Source of the DNA: Strigamia acuminata | Lineage: Eukaryota; Arthropoda; Chilopoda; Geophilomorpha; Linotaeniidae | Length of the DNA stretch: 60,000 nt | Assembly: GCA_949358305.1 (NCBI GenBank) | Contig: OX442314.1 | Span: 35,151,608-35,211,607 of the forward strand | Direction of reading: 5' to 3' | In this document: positions 20,052-31,098 of the stretch, in pieces | Layout of the letters: each line of letters starts with the position of its first letter | How positions within the stretch are numbered: position 1 is the first letter of the stretch | Translations under genes and position numbers: made by a program | The notes under the pieces: generated by a model | Database searches by the model: none | What the model was told of the DNA's origin: nothing | What the model saw: only the letters and a program-made list of their open reading frames with translations

Positions 20052-21644
20052 TTAAAGTGAAATAAACGTCATAACGATTATGTCGGATGAAGAAGCATCC
20101 ACCAGCTGGGCACGGGAAAGGGGGCACTCGTCCCGAGTGGACAGCATCCGTAGATCCGCCGGATAAGCCTCGTCCACTTCGGGCGAGTCGGAGTTTGTGT
20201 CAGCGAGGGGTGACCTGCTGAGCGCGTCCGCCTCGCGGAGGTGGCCGCCCGGACGATAAATAAGCTGGTAATCATAGGTGGCCAAAATAAGTGACCACCG
20301 TCGGGATGGGTTTATTGGGCCCCAAAATCCCCAAAAGCGGCTTATGGTCGGTACATATGGTAAAACTTGTGCCGGCCAGATAGGTGTGAAATTTTTTGAC
20401 CGCGAACAAGATGGCCGCCACCTCCTTGTCCAGTTGTGAGTAGTTGCGCTCATAGGCAACCGGTCTCTCCAAGCGGTCAGCCATTGCATGTGATAAGACT
20501 GCCCCCAGCCCATATGAGGAGGCGTCACACACAACAAAGATGGGTTTTTTAAATTAAAAAAAGTCAAAATCTCAGCTGAACTGAGAATATCTTTAATCGA
20601 TTGAAATGCTTGCTGTTGGGGCTCTGTCCACTGCCAAGCTTGCTCCTGCTTTAAAAGATTGTAAAGGGGGGAAGCTAAATGGGCCATGCGGGGAACGAAG
20701 GCCGCGTAAAACGTGACCATTCTCAAAAAAGATTTGAGAGTGGTCACGTCCCTTGGAGGGGGTAAAAGTTGAATGGCGCGGACCTTCGTGGGTGAGGGTG
20801 AAATTCCCCGTTTTGAGAGCACATGGCCCAAATATTGGACCTCCGGCAGTGCAAAACTGCACTTAGACAAACTCAATTTTAGGCCGGACGCCGACAACCT
20901 ATCAAAAACAACTTTGATTGTGAGGTAGTGTAGGTCCAGCATGGCGGTGCTGATCAAGATGTCGTCCTGGTAAACCAGGACTCCATCGAGGCCGCCTAAA
21001 AGGCCATCGACTATCCTCTGGAAAATTCCAGAGGACGGGGCGGTGCCAAATGGCAACCCGGTGACCGCCATGAGCTCTTTGTGGGTGTTGACGGCCACCA
21101 ACAGGGCCGATGCCCGAGTCAGCGGAATCTGTTGGTAGGCCTGGCGAAGGTCCAACAATGTGAAGAACCTAGCACCAGCCAGCCCGGCCAGCAGATCCGA
21201 TATCAAGGGCAAAGGATAGGGATCGTGCACAATGGCACGATTAACAGTGGCCCAGTAGTCCCCGCATAGTCGGAGTGTCCCATCAGCCTTGACCACTACT
21301 ACCAATGGAGTAGCCCCTTGGGAGTGGCTGATGGGGACAAAAATGCCTTGCTGGACCAAAACATCTATCGCCTTGTCCACCCCCGGTCTGCGAGCGAGGG
21401 GAACTGGACGTGGGCGATAGAAGATTGGGACGGCGTCCGGTTTCATACGCAATTCAACCGGGGGTCCGGTATATGTGCCAACCCCCATCTGAAAGACAGC
21501 AGGATATTGCCCGGCAATGAACTCCAAAATGGAACGAGCTGTGTGTCCACCTGGGCTAGGGACAGATGGCGATGAGGGGGTGGGGACGGGAACAGGCAGA
21601 ACTGCGGTTTGAAACGCTTGGACGGGGGAGACATGGGCACACAA
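20052..21644 (-). pseudogene. Ty3/gypsy pol: reverse transcriptase and RNase H, frameshifted
   Basis: The frame carries a full reverse transcriptase: YTGPPVELRMKPDAV, DGTLRLCGDYW, LLDLRQAYQQIPL, the active site VYQDDILIS, LSKCSFALPEVQYLGHVLSK, then the connection (WTEPQQQAFQSIK). RNase H then shifts frame: 20272-20532 holds CDASSYGLGAVLSHAM and YTDHKPLL-like ICTDHKPLLGIL in another frame, lacks the ASRTLS segment, and the first frame resumes with GGHLREADALSRS. Integrase is absent beyond 20052. This is a gypsy family different from the 26.5-kb element. Confidence 0.9.
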
Positions 21645-21884
21645 TTACTAGTGTTATGATCACAGTATGTGCGGTCAAGTAGGCCGAAACGCGCTATGAC
21701 GTCCCTTCCAATAATGGAGGGGCCGTCATCCCTAGTGACTATGTAGTTCACAACACCAGCACCAGGAGAACTTGCACGAGATTGAACAGGCACTTGATGC
21801 ACGGGAGCACCGTCAGAGGGCGCCGCCATATCGAGCCACTCTGGATCACGTGATGGATCTGTGTCCAAATAGTGCATTGGAGCA

Positions 21885-22622
21885 CTAGCCTGCTGTGGCG
21901 GTGGATGATGGAGTCTGCTGCCAGCCCGGGGCGTCCTGGCGGTACACTGCACTGCCTTGAGAGCCAGCTTGGAAGCCGATGGCGATCTTTGTGGCTCGTT
22001 CGAGGGTGAGACCGTCCTCGCCGAGGAGTTTCTGGCGAAGAGGCTCAATCCCAATGCCGCGGATGAGCTGGTCCAACATTAACTGCTGGACACAGGCTAG
22101 ATCAACGGCACCGCAGTGCTCCGCCATGCCGCGAAGAGTGGCGATGTACGCGGAGATGGATTCACCGTCGCGGCGCATCCGTGCGCCGAGCTTGAAACGC
22201 TGCACGACCGGCCTCGGCGCTGGTGCAAAATGTTCCCGCAGCTTGCTTGTGATGTCCTCAAATGTTTTGTCTTTAAGCTTCTCGGGATACAAAAGATTGT
22301 GAGCAAGGGAATATGTATTTGGCCCAACGATGGAAAGGAAGAAGGCACGTTTCTGGAGATCGGTGATGGCGTTCAACTCGATGAGCTGCTCCACTTGCTC
22401 CAGATATATGTTCCACTCCTCGACTGTTGTGCCGAGGATTGGAACCGGTTGCCCTAAGATCGGCGCTTGAATGACAGGAGGAGGCGCCACGGGAAGAATG
22501 GGCGCAATGGGAGGTGGAAGTGCCATTGCTAAGCTTAGAAGACCTTGCTGGTTGGGCTGATAAAGTGGGATGTTCTCCTTGTCGTCTGCTAGGCCCACTT
22601 GCATCAGACAGATGAAACGCAA
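21885..22622 (-). pseudogene. Ty3/gypsy gag (capsid) of the same element
   Basis: 245 codons with the retrotransposon gag pattern: a Pro-rich N-terminus, then WNIYLEQVEQL, LQKRAFFLSIVGPNTYSL, KLREHFAPAPRPVVQRFKLG, and GESISAYIATLRGMAEHCG. No CCHC knuckle follows in this frame. The region between gag and pol (21645-21884) holds the protease end (YIVTRDDGPSIIGRDVI...) in a shifted frame, but the catalytic D-S/T-G was not found. Confidence 0.85.
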
Positions 22623-22649
22623 AATCGAACGGAACCGGACAACTCACGA

Positions 22650-23545
22650 TTGTTCATGATTCTATTATTTTGTTGGACTTTAGCGTTTATTCCGGTTTTC
22701 ACGAGGTCCCTGCAGCGATACGCACGAGTGAGCGGCGAGACACTATGTTGTCAACCACTAGGACCAGTGCAGATGGTCAGCTGGATGCCAACTCGGACGA
22801 AAACAACAAAACTCGAACTTTTTCATCAGCTTGAATTTAAATCGGTTTCGCGTTGATTCGATTGTTTCGAGCTGCGGAAGGCGACGCACGCGGATGACAG
22901 GTGAAATTCAGTCTTGTCCACTTCTAGGCCCACAGTAGGCGACGCATCGAACACGAGTCTGGGCGGAAGTCACAAAACTCACAGTTTTTGTCTGTCGTTG
23001 TTGAATTTTCCTTTTTACACTGGTCCATTTTGAATCCTTGCAGCGGTGCAAACAGATGGAAAACAACGATGCTTTAGTCACTGGCTGGTTTCGCTTGGCT
23101 CGATCGAGCAAACGTCCACTCGAACACGATCGCGAAACTCGCGATTTCGCATGGTCAAAGTTCCAGGTTTTTCTTTTGATTTCACCTTTATTTTAAGAAT
23201 TCTCACAACCGTACGAGCAGACGACTGATAAAGATGTTTTTATCACCAGCCAGGCTCTCCCGAATGCAGTCGAACAAACTCACAGTCGAACTCGATCGCG
23301 AAACTCGCAATTTCCCATCGTCTGGCTCTTGGTTTTTAAATTTTCGTTTGCAGATGTGTCGCGGCGATGGGCAAGGGCGGCGCGATGGTCAGTTTCCGTT
23401 GCGGCCACCTGATTCCTCGCACCTGATGGCTGGGCACGCGGCCATTGCTGCCCGGTTGACTGAACGTGGAAAGCTGTGGCGGTGGATGATGGAGTCTGCT
23501 GCCAGCCCGGGGCGTCCTGGCGGTACACTGCACTATAGGGTCTCA
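22650..23545 (-). mobile_element. Rearranged 5' region of the gypsy element
   Basis: The last ~65 bp (23475-23537) repeat 21893-21955 of the gag end almost exactly (GCGGTGGATGATGGAGTCTG...), followed by ~120 bp likely to be the next part of gag. Between, the phrase CGATCGCGAAACTCGC occurs twice (near 23130 and 23297) with related sequence around 22960. This looks like overlapping, partly duplicated leader or LTR sequence. LTR borders could not be set. Confidence 0.5.
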
Positions 23546-23847
23546 AGGTATGTAATGTGTTTAAACAGCACTGGTCACTGAGAAGAATTACAATCTTAAC
23601 ATTTTCACTACTAATACACTATGAAAAATAAGTTACAAACGTTTAATTTGCCAGCAGCCATGGTGTCAAGGTGATGAAACTATAGTATGAATGTACCAGT
23701 TCCTCTTATACTGTATATCCTTATTGTGTTATTCTTGTTTCATGACAAAAACTGTACCAATTGTCGTAGAACATTGATTCATATACGAACTCATGAAATA
23801 TATATTTTTTTAATATACAAATATTTTATTTCTGTAGCGGTATCATA
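23546..23847. repeat. 3' flank of the lectin gene, duplicated at 32.5 kb
   Basis: AAGGTATGTAATGTGTT, GCCAGCAGCCATGGTG and GAATGTACCAGTTCCTCTTA occur here and at 32550-32725 in the same order and orientation, directly before the lectin's last exon in both places. Confidence 0.85.
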
Positions 23848-25078
23848 TTAGTTCTTAATTGGAATCGGAATGTATTCACAAAGAAAATGTAATCTTGCTT
23901 CATTACCATTATTGTCGTCACACAGGTGATCATCCCAACAAATGTTTCCACCATCCCAATTCATTATGTATATGCAATACCCATAGGTGCCTTGCTTGCT
24001 CGGTTGGCCTTTACACCAATTCGTGAAAGTGAATTTTTTTCCTGTACCTAACCAATAGAAGGCACTTCCGTTGAGAACTTCCTTGCCCGAAGTCCAGTAG
24101 CCGATTCTGTCTACATTTGAAATGTTGCTGTAACAATCTATAAATCAAACAATATTTTAGCAGTGCGAACTTACTGAATTTATTTTTGTTGTAAATATTG
24201 AGACTAATTCTCGACGATTCTGCAGCCGTGTCGACACTTATGGGATAAGCATCCAATTTCGCGCAGTATTTAATCGAGTCTACGAAAGTACCACTTTTAG
24301 CTGAAAAATGATAGCAGCCTTCATCTATTTTCTCGAAGTTCTCTGGACATTTGCTGCAACCACCGGCGTCACATTCAGATTGGGTTTGAACGCGTCCCAA
24401 TTTAGATTCACAAACATATCGAGGTGGAGTAAAAATATCCGATTGACCCCGGATACACCAGTAGTCAGCCAAACAAGCTTTCTGATCTGCGTTGATGAGA
24501 ACACAAGTTTCTCTATCGTAAGGGGAGTTTGGTTCAGTGGGACACCAATGACTATGAGTTGAATCGAAAGTTTGTCCTGTGGCGAGCCAATAAAATTTGC
24601 CTTTTCGACTTAAATCCTTACCACTGGTCCAAAATTGTTTATGGGCTGCCGAAAGTACAGTAAGGAAGATTTATTTATTTGCTTGTACTTTGTTTCGGAG
24701 AATTTGTATGGAAAATTTGCACAAAAAAAGTTTTTTTTTTTGTTTTACAAAAGAAGCAATCCTGATAAGTTTTAAGCAACATGTAAATAATCTTAATTTT
24801 TTAGCATGTTTTGTGCACAAATTCTACATTATTTTCTAGTTGAGGCTACTTACGAACATTTGATAGTTTGTTGTCAATGTAATCGTTGATAAGTTTTGAT
24901 TCGGATTCTGTCTGGATGCTCATAAGCTGCGTATTTAAGTGAGCACAATATGATATTGCGTTAAAATAAATGCCAGTCTCTTCTGTAAAAAGGTAACACG
25001 ATTCGCCAAGCTGTATGAAGTTATTGGGGCAATTACCGTCAACGACCGTATCTCCAAACATACAGCAAATGATGACTA
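23848..25078 (-). CDS. C-type lectin with two tandem CTLDs
   Basis: Three exons seen: 25078-24854, 24645-24175 and 24137-23848, phases consistent, ~327 residues. The first visible exon starts at an acceptor (TTTTTCAG|TAGTC) inside a hydrophobic signal peptide (VVIICCMFGDTVV), so the ATG exon lies further upstream and was not identified. CTLD1 has CPNNF...CYLF, WTSGKD, WCPTEPNSP (an EPN sugar-binding motif, mannose type in general knowledge of CTLDs) and C-terminal YVCE. CTLD2 begins CPENFEKIDEGCYHF within the same exon and has YWTSGKE, WCKGQPSKQG (QPS in place of EPN/QPD) and WDDHLC...FLCE. Secreted lectins of this type take part in invertebrate innate recognition. The loop substitution in CTLD2 makes its calcium-sugar binding doubtful. 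A broken copy of the last exon is at 33120-33382. Confidence 0.88.
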
Positions 25079-25154
25079 CTGAAAAATATATGCATATCAA
25101 TCAAGCGGAAGCGGTTAACCGGAAATATTGATCGTGTTTGAAATTCTTGTATTA

Positions 25155-25643
25155 ATAGGTTTCATTAAATGAGCGATTAGTGGATTACTTTGATTAGTCG
25201 ATTACTTGATGTGTCATGTGACTGGATTCAACCAATCCCGAGAATAATCATTTCATCAAATAAACAACTAAGCAACTATCGTAATCAAGTAATCATCCCA
25301 AACCATGATTTTCTGCTGACTTGGGCGGATTATAAGTGCTCTCTCCACTGAAACCAACATGGTGGCGCCAGACCCACTTTAACTACACAAGGTCATAATT
25401 TAACAAAGTCTGCTCAGTTTAGGTTAAACTGAACAGATAAAAGTTAGGTAGTTGCAATTATTATTTGTAGGAACTTCTTTTAAACAATTGCTACGTATTT
25501 AGGTTTAAAATTTAAACAATTCCGCCCATCGTAACAATAATCACATAATCAGATTTTTGTTGGGTCCTCAATAATTGACTGGTTATGATTATTGCAATAA
25601 TCAACTAATCACAATAATCACTCAATTAATGAAACCCCTTATT
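25155..25643. mobile_element. Inverted-repeat element of ~490 bp
   Basis: Left arm TAGGTTTCATTAAATGAGCG + ATTAGTGGATTAC.TTGATTAG, and right arm, inverted, TAAGGGGTTTCATTAATTGA + GTGATTATTGTGATTAG. The arms hold many AATCA/TGATT palindromic phrases. A TAG-type start suggests hAT, but no clean target duplication was found. No coding capacity. Confidence 0.55.
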
Positions 25644-26033
25644 GTGTAGATGTAAATGTCCAATCATCGTTTATTGCGTGTTTTTGGTTTAGCGCAACGA
25701 GCATTTACGTTAGTGGAGAAAAATCCAGATTTACATACTTGTAAAACATTGAAAATATAAAGGTAGATGAATTTTACACGTTTGGAAATTTCGGGTCACT
25801 AAAAGATTGCCCCACCCAACTTTAATACTTTACCATCGTTAGATCAGATGAATTGTCAGCACTTTTAGAAATATTTACTATAGTGATAGACTTTTTGTTC
25901 ACCCTGTATTTCCAATATAAAAAATTTACTACTCTCCATTTTGAAAATTTTAAATACACTAGCTCAATTTTTTTTTCATTTAAACTGTTTAATTTGGAAC
26001 TTATATTATTTTTAATTATTTAATTATTTTTAA

Positions 26034-26406
26034 GGTGTGCAGCGTTGCCAGCGTCTAGAGCTGCCAGCGTTTATATTTTCAGATTTGCTGGAATATTTTT
26101 TTTTTTTGCCAGCTTATCCTGTTTCAGCGTCGTATAATTTTTAATAAAAACGGAATATATTGCATCCAATGCCAGCCTTTTATTTGCCAGCGTTTCTAGC
26201 GCCAGCGTTTTGTGTGCCAGCGTTTTGTGTGCCAGCGTGTTGAATTCCCGCGTTTCCTGCACGTTACGTGCGCGTTACACGTCGCACTTCCCCCAGCTCC
26301 AAGACCAACTAACATCGCTTTCGAACCCCTTAATTACCGATCTCCAAGAACGCTACTCCGAACTAACTGCAACCGGATCCACCAAAAGCCATCTACCGCC
26401 CAAACT
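26034..26406 (+). repeat. Left terminal inverted repeat with GCCAGCG motifs
   Basis: Matches 31971-32329 in inverse orientation along its whole length with few differences (an extra GCCAGCGTTTTGTGT copy here, CGTCTAG for CATCTAG). Its inner ~120 bp encodes the start of the LRR frame. Confidence 0.9.
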
Positions 26407-26465
26407 CTTCATCAGCCCAGGCGCAAAATACCTAAATCTCCGCAAATTCCACCTACCAGTCGATC

Positions 26466-26470
26466 AACTC
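26466..26470. other. 5-bp target duplication (left), AACTC
   Basis: AACTC precedes the 5' LTR and recurs at 31272-31276 directly after the 3' LTR. Confidence 0.92.
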
Positions 26471-26643
26471 TGTGATATTGTGATATTATAGTGTAAATAT
26501 GAGCCACTAGATGGCAGTGTAATCGAGGCGACACCTGGCGCCCGGTGTTACCTTGTATGATTAATAAACCTGAGCGGTACACTTTGTATCATGTCATGCT
26601 ACTGAACAGATCTCCTTTATTATGCCTATTCCACGACACCACA
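26471..26643 (+). repeat. 5' LTR
   Basis: 173 bp, starts TGTG and ends CACA. It contains ATTAATAAACCTGAG, a likely polyadenylation signal. Confidence 0.93.
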
Positions 26644-26662
26644 TTGGCGACGAGGATAAAGA
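26644..26662 (+). promoter_or_regulatory. Putative primer-binding site
   Basis: TTGGCGACGAGGATAAA begins at the LTR edge. TGGCGACG is complementary to a CGTCGCCA tRNA 3' end, which is seen in tRNA-Ser-like primers. The exact tRNA is not determined. Confidence 0.55.
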
Positions 26663-26778
26663 AATAGAACTGAATCCGCTGATATCAACATTGGAAACTG
26701 CCATCAAGGAACATTGATTGTGTGAGTGTGTTGATAAACTGGTTAAACACCTGTATTTAGTGTTATTAGTGCGGAATA

Positions 26779-29700
26779 ATGGCGGGGAATTTGAGTCTGC
26801 CACCAGTCGGACATTTTGTTATTGCTGAGGGGGGCAATTTGGACCAACTCTGGAGGAAGTGGAGTAAGAGTTTCACGTATTTTCTGGTCGCATCTAAAAT
26901 TGTGGATAAAGACCAGAAATTAGCTACATTGCTGCATTTAGCTGGTCCTGCTGTGCAGGAAATATTCGAGACGTTTGAGGAGGACGACACGAAAACCTAC
27001 GATGCGGCAGTACTTGCGTTGGAAGCTTATTTCCACCCCCGGAAAAACCTTCGTTTTGAAAGGCACATATTTAGACAACAGTGCCAAGAAGATAAGGAGT
27101 CAATGGACAGCTACGTAACGCGGTTGAAAAATTTCGCGAAGACGTGCGAGTTTGCAACACTCGAAGAGGATTTGATTGTTGATCAAGTCCTTGAGAAAGG
27201 ACGCGATAAAGGATTGTGGAGACGACTTTTGCGTGAAACAACGGTAACTTTGAAGTCGTTGTTGACCATGGCGCGTTCGGCAGAAGCCAGTGAACAACAC
27301 GCGACCGCAATGGAGCGAGACAGCGTGGAGAAGCCGAAGGAAAGCACCGTGAGTTCGATTAATGAAAATAAACATTTTAAGAGTCGTGGAAACCGAAGGG
27401 GGCGTGGCACGTTCCGGAAGTTCAACTCGAAGCCACACAACGTGGACGACAGGCGAGAAAATAAGACCCAGGCGGCGAAAATGTGTTTCCGGTGCGGCCA
27501 CAATGACCATTTGGCCAGCGAGTGCACGATCGCGAAAAATAAAGAATGCGGGTTTTGCCATAAACTTGGCCATTTTTCAAAAGTTTGTAGGGCGAAAAAT
27601 GCTGACCGAGGACGTGGAAACAAGGACCGTGTGCGATACGTCGGAGTCAACGAATACGAACGTGAACACGACGGAAGTGACAGTGACTATTCGTGGTGCG
27701 TATCCGCAGGGAAGTCGACTAGTGACATTGTAGTACGGATTGAAAATCAAAAAGTAAATGTATTGATTGATTCCGGGTCGACGGTGAATCTGGTCGATCA
27801 GGGGACGTGGAACACGTTGAAAAGTAAGGGAATCAAATTAACTCCAACTAATACACGTTTATTTGCATACGGAGTGAACGAGCCATTGGTCGTAAGCGGA
27901 GAATTTCACGCGGAAGTGGGAACTGTGAAGAAGTCAGTCAACGCGAGGTTTTTGGTCGTCCCATCGGGAAAATTGCCATTATTGGGACGAGCAACGTCGA
28001 AACAACTCGGAATATTAAAATTGGAAGACGAGATAGTGAATGCGGTGGATGACAGCACGCTGTTTGACGAGACAGTCGGAAAACTCCGAGATGACTTAAG
28101 TAGTCGAATTAAAAAGTATAAAGAAGTATTTAATGGGATTGGCAGGTTGAAGGACTACGAACTCGAACTTCATGTCGACCCGTTGGTGAGACCAGTGGCG
28201 CAGATGGTGCGGAGAATACCGTTTCACATTCGCAAACAGGTGGATATGGAAATCGATAATCTACTGAAAGCAGACATCATCGAACCAGTCACCGGTGCCA
28301 CTGAGTGGGTTTCGCCGATGGTTCCGGTGCGAAAACCGGACGGAACAATCAGAATTTGCCTCGACATGCGCGCGGTGAATGAGGCCGTGAAGCGCAACCG
28401 CCACCCATTACCCACGATGGATGAGGTCCTAGACGAAATAGACGGGGCCGAAATGATAACAAAATTAGATTGCAGGTGGGGATACTTGCAAATTCCCTTG
28501 CAAGAAAATTCTAGGAAATATACAGTTTTCGTCACACACCGCGGACTTTTCCAGTATAAAAGACTATTTTTCGGGATCGCGAGTGCTCCAGAGGAGTATC
28601 AACGAATCGTCCAAAACATTTTGGCCGATTGCGAGGGAACGCGTAATAGTCTTGATGACATCGTCGTACATGGTCGGACGACGAAAGAACACGACAAAAG
28701 GCTAGAAAAGGTATTAGAAACTTTAATGCGTAACGGATTAACGTTAAATTTGAAAAAGTGTGCGTTTGGCGTGACGAGATTGACATTCTTGGGCCATATC
28801 ATCTCAAAGAAGGGCATTTCCGTGGCGGAACAAAAGGTTGAAGCGGTTCGAAACGCGACGGCCCCGAAGAACGAAACGGAAATTAGGAGCTTTCTGGGCC
28901 TGGTCAATTACTGCGCCAGATATATACCAAACTTTGCGACCATTGCAGAACCGTTGAGAGTCATGGCGAGAAAGGACGTCGTATTTAGTTGGAAAAAACC
29001 ACAGAACGATGCCTTCAACAAGCTAAAAGAGAGTTTGTGCAGCTCGGGAACGCTCGCCTTCTTCAAGAAGAACGTGGAGACGGAATTGATAGTCGACGCG
29101 TCGCCAGTCGGATTAGGGGCGGTCCTCGTGCAACGGCAAGTCGACGGTTTGAATCAGCCTATCGCATACGCCAGCAGGACGTTATCCGACGTGGAACGCC
29201 GATACTCCACCACGGAAAAAGAAGCTCTCGCAGTCGTTTGGGGCTGCGAGAGGTTCCGACTCTACTTGATTGGGATGCCATTCAAACTAATAACCGACCA
29301 CAAGGCATTGGAAATTATTTACTCGGTGAAGTCGAAGCCCAGCGCCCGGATCGAGAGGTGGGTGTTGAGGCTGCAACCGTACGAATTTACGATCAAACAT
29401 CGGCCAGGAAGTTCAAACATCGCGGATGCTCTCTCGAGACTACTTCCAGTTGGAGAAGGGAAGACGGTGATTGGAAAAACGGAAAAATACGTCCATTTCA
29501 TCCTTGAAAACGCCATCCCGAAAGCGATGACTTTGAAACACGTAGAAGTTGCTTCCAGGGCCGACGGTCAGATCTGCACAATCGCCACGAGTTTACGGGA
29601 CGCGACGAAGTTTACGCAAGAATTACAAAAATTCGAGCCGATTCGAAATGAATTAATGATGGCGGGAGACGTATTACTTCGCGGCACGAGAATCGTGATG

Positions 29701-30882
29701 CCGACGGCGTTGAGGAAAAAGGTCATTGAATTGGCACACAGGGGTCACCAGGGCGTCGTACGTACGAAACAACGCCTACGAGAGAAGGTCTGGTGGCCGG
29801 GCCTTGACCACGACGTCGAGCACGCCGTACGACAGTGCAGGGCTTGTCAATTTAACAGCAGCGCGACAGAGAAGCCGGAGCCGATAAAAAGTACCATTTT
29901 ACCAAAAGGGCCGTGGCGGGACTTAGCGCTGGACATCTGCGGGCCATTTAACGATGGACATTCGATCATTGTGCTGGTGGACTATTATTCCAGGTGGCCG
30001 GAAGCACGAATTTTAAAATCGACGAAAGCAGAAAAAATAATAAGTTGGCTACGCGGAACTTTCGAGTGTTGGGGACTTCCCGAGACGTTGACGTCCGACA
30101 ACGGGCCGCAGTTCGTTTCGGAGCAGTTTCGTGACTTTATGGACGAATGTGGAACGCAACACAGAAGGGTTACACCGTATTGGCCTCAGGCCAACGGTCA
30201 AGTCGAAAGATTAAACAAATCATTTGTAAAGGCGTTTCGTTCGGCGAAAATCGAAGGGGAAGATTGGAAGAAAACACTCGGAACTTTTCTAGAAGCGTAC
30301 AGAAGCACTCCACATAGGACTACAGGAGTGTCACCATACGAACTGATGACCACAAGAAAAATGAGGAATAAGATCCCACAGATAATGAAAGAACAACGAG
30401 GAAAACTACATCGGATCGTGAAGAATAAAGATGCGGAGGAAAAAGCGAAATCAAAACAATTTGCAGATCACAGCCGGAAAAGTAAAGAAAGTGAAATTCG
30501 GGTTGGAGATAGAGTTTTGGTTGCGAAATCAAGATTTCACAAGTTGGATTTGGCTTACGAACACGATCTAATGACAGTTAGCCGGAAAGACGGAAATTGC
30601 GTTTCGTTGAAAACGTCTGATGGACGAATTATTAAGAGAAATGTAACGAAAATAAGACGTTACATTCCACTGGACGAGGATATCGGGATTCGAGGAGAAG
30701 ACAACATCCAAATAGAGGCGGGACCCGAAGGACCACGAGCAGATACCCATTTGCAGCCTGGGTCACCACCGAGAGAGGCGTTACCAAGGGGCCGACCGTT
30801 GAATCGCCCAGCACCTGGACCATTACGGAGGTCCAAGCGGAACAGAAGACCTCCAGATTATTTGAAAATGTATGTGAGATGA
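26779..30882 (+). CDS. gypsy Gag-Pol polyprotein
   Basis: A single frame of 1367 aa with gag and pol fused without a frameshift. In order: capsid-like gag (1-~200), basic linker, two CCHC zinc knuckles (C236 and C257 starts, both C-x2-C-x4-H-x4-C), aspartic protease (D331 in IDSGS), reverse transcriptase (~480-680, active site SLDDI with Asp 626/627 where most gypsy elements have YxDD), RNase H (VDASPVGLGAV...TDHKALEI), integrase with HHCC zinc finger (H987 onward) and a DDE triad at D1052, D1107 and E1143 (spacing 54 and 35), then a basic C-terminal tail. All catalytic residues that I could locate are present. Products would copy and insert the element. The architecture resembles K02A2.6-type animal gypsy families. 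A related broken fragment lies at 59.3 kb. Confidence 0.95.
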   Translation: MAGNLSLPPVGHFVIAEGGNLDQLWRKWSKSFTYFLVASKIVDKDQKLATLLHLAGPAVQEIFETFEEDDTKTYDAAVLALEAYFHPRKNLRFERHIFRQQCQEDKESMDSYVTRLKNFAKTCEFATLEEDLIVDQVLEKGRDKGLWRRLLRETTVTLKSLLTMARSAEASEQHATAMERDSVEKPKESTVSSINENKHFKSRGNRRGRGTFRKFNSKPHNVDDRRENKTQAAKMCFRCGHNDHLASECTIAKNKECGFCHKLGHFSKVCRAKNADRGRGNKDRVRYVGVNEYEREHDGSDSDYSWCVSAGKSTSDIVVRIENQKVNVLIDSGSTVNLVDQGTWNTLKSKGIKLTPTNTRLFAYGVNEPLVVSGEFHAEVGTVKKSVNARFLVVPSGKLPLLGRATSKQLGILKLEDEIVNAVDDSTLFDETVGKLRDDLSSRIKKYKEVFNGIGRLKDYELELHVDPLVRPVAQMVRRIPFHIRKQVDMEIDNLLKADIIEPVTGATEWVSPMVPVRKPDGTIRICLDMRAVNEAVKRNRHPLPTMDEVLDEIDGAEMITKLDCRWGYLQIPLQENSRKYTVFVTHRGLFQYKRLFFGIASAPEEYQRIVQNILADCEGTRNSLDDIVVHGRTTKEHDKRLEKVLETLMRNGLTLNLKKCAFGVTRLTFLGHIISKKGISVAEQKVEAVRNATAPKNETEIRSFLGLVNYCARYIPNFATIAEPLRVMARKDVVFSWKKPQNDAFNKLKESLCSSGTLAFFKKNVETELIVDASPVGLGAVLVQRQVDGLNQPIAYASRTLSDVERRYSTTEKEALAVVWGCERFRLYLIGMPFKLITDHKALEIIYSVKSKPSARIERWVLRLQPYEFTIKHRPGSSNIADALSRLLPVGEGKTVIGKTEKYVHFILENAIPKAMTLKHVEVASRADGQICTIATSLRDATKFTQELQKFEPIRNELMMAGDVLLRGTRIVMPTALRKKVIELAHRGHQGVVRTKQRLREKVWWPGLDHDVEHAVRQCRACQFNSSATEKPEPIKSTILPKGPWRDLALDICGPFNDGHSIIVLVDYYSRWPEARILKSTKAEKIISWLRGTFECWGLPETLTSDNGPQFVSEQFRDFMDECGTQHRRVTPYWPQANGQVERLNKSFVKAFRSAKIEGEDWKKTLGTFLEAYRSTPHRTTGVSPYELMTTRKMRNKIPQIMKEQRGKLHRIVKNKDAEEKAKSKQFADHSRKSKESEIRVGDRVLVAKSRFHKLDLAYEHDLMTVSRKDGNCVSLKTSDGRIIKRNVTKIRRYIPLDEDIGIRGEDNIQIEAGPEGPRADTHLQPGSPPREALPRGRPLNRPAPGPLRRSKRNRRPPDYLKMYVR

Positions 30883-31082
30883 GCAAAATTTCAAATGGAT
30901 GTTGTTGCCAAATTAACTTTATTAATAAGTAACAAATGTGTTTGAAAAAAAAAGAGAAAGGGAAAGAGTTCAGGCCTGGACCAAAAAACATTGTTAAGGA
31001 ATAATACATATACATTGTAAGTTTTAATCATTTAATTTAATTTATTTATATTATTATGTTTGTACAAAATGTTGTTATAATT

Positions 31083-31098
31083 TGAAAAAAAAGAGTGA
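31083..31098 (+). promoter_or_regulatory. Polypurine tract
   Basis: GAAAAAAAAGAGTGA directly precedes the 3' LTR, the expected position of the plus-strand primer. Confidence 0.7.

Noticed and set aside
24846-25100. Lectin start at 25098-25100
   Set aside because: That codon is TTG and the sequence TATTTTTCAG lies just after it, so this is an intron acceptor and the true ATG exon is further upstream.
27071-27650. Long minus-strand frames inside the gypsy gag region
   Set aside because: They are shadows of the 1367-codon plus frame, which has all expected domains.
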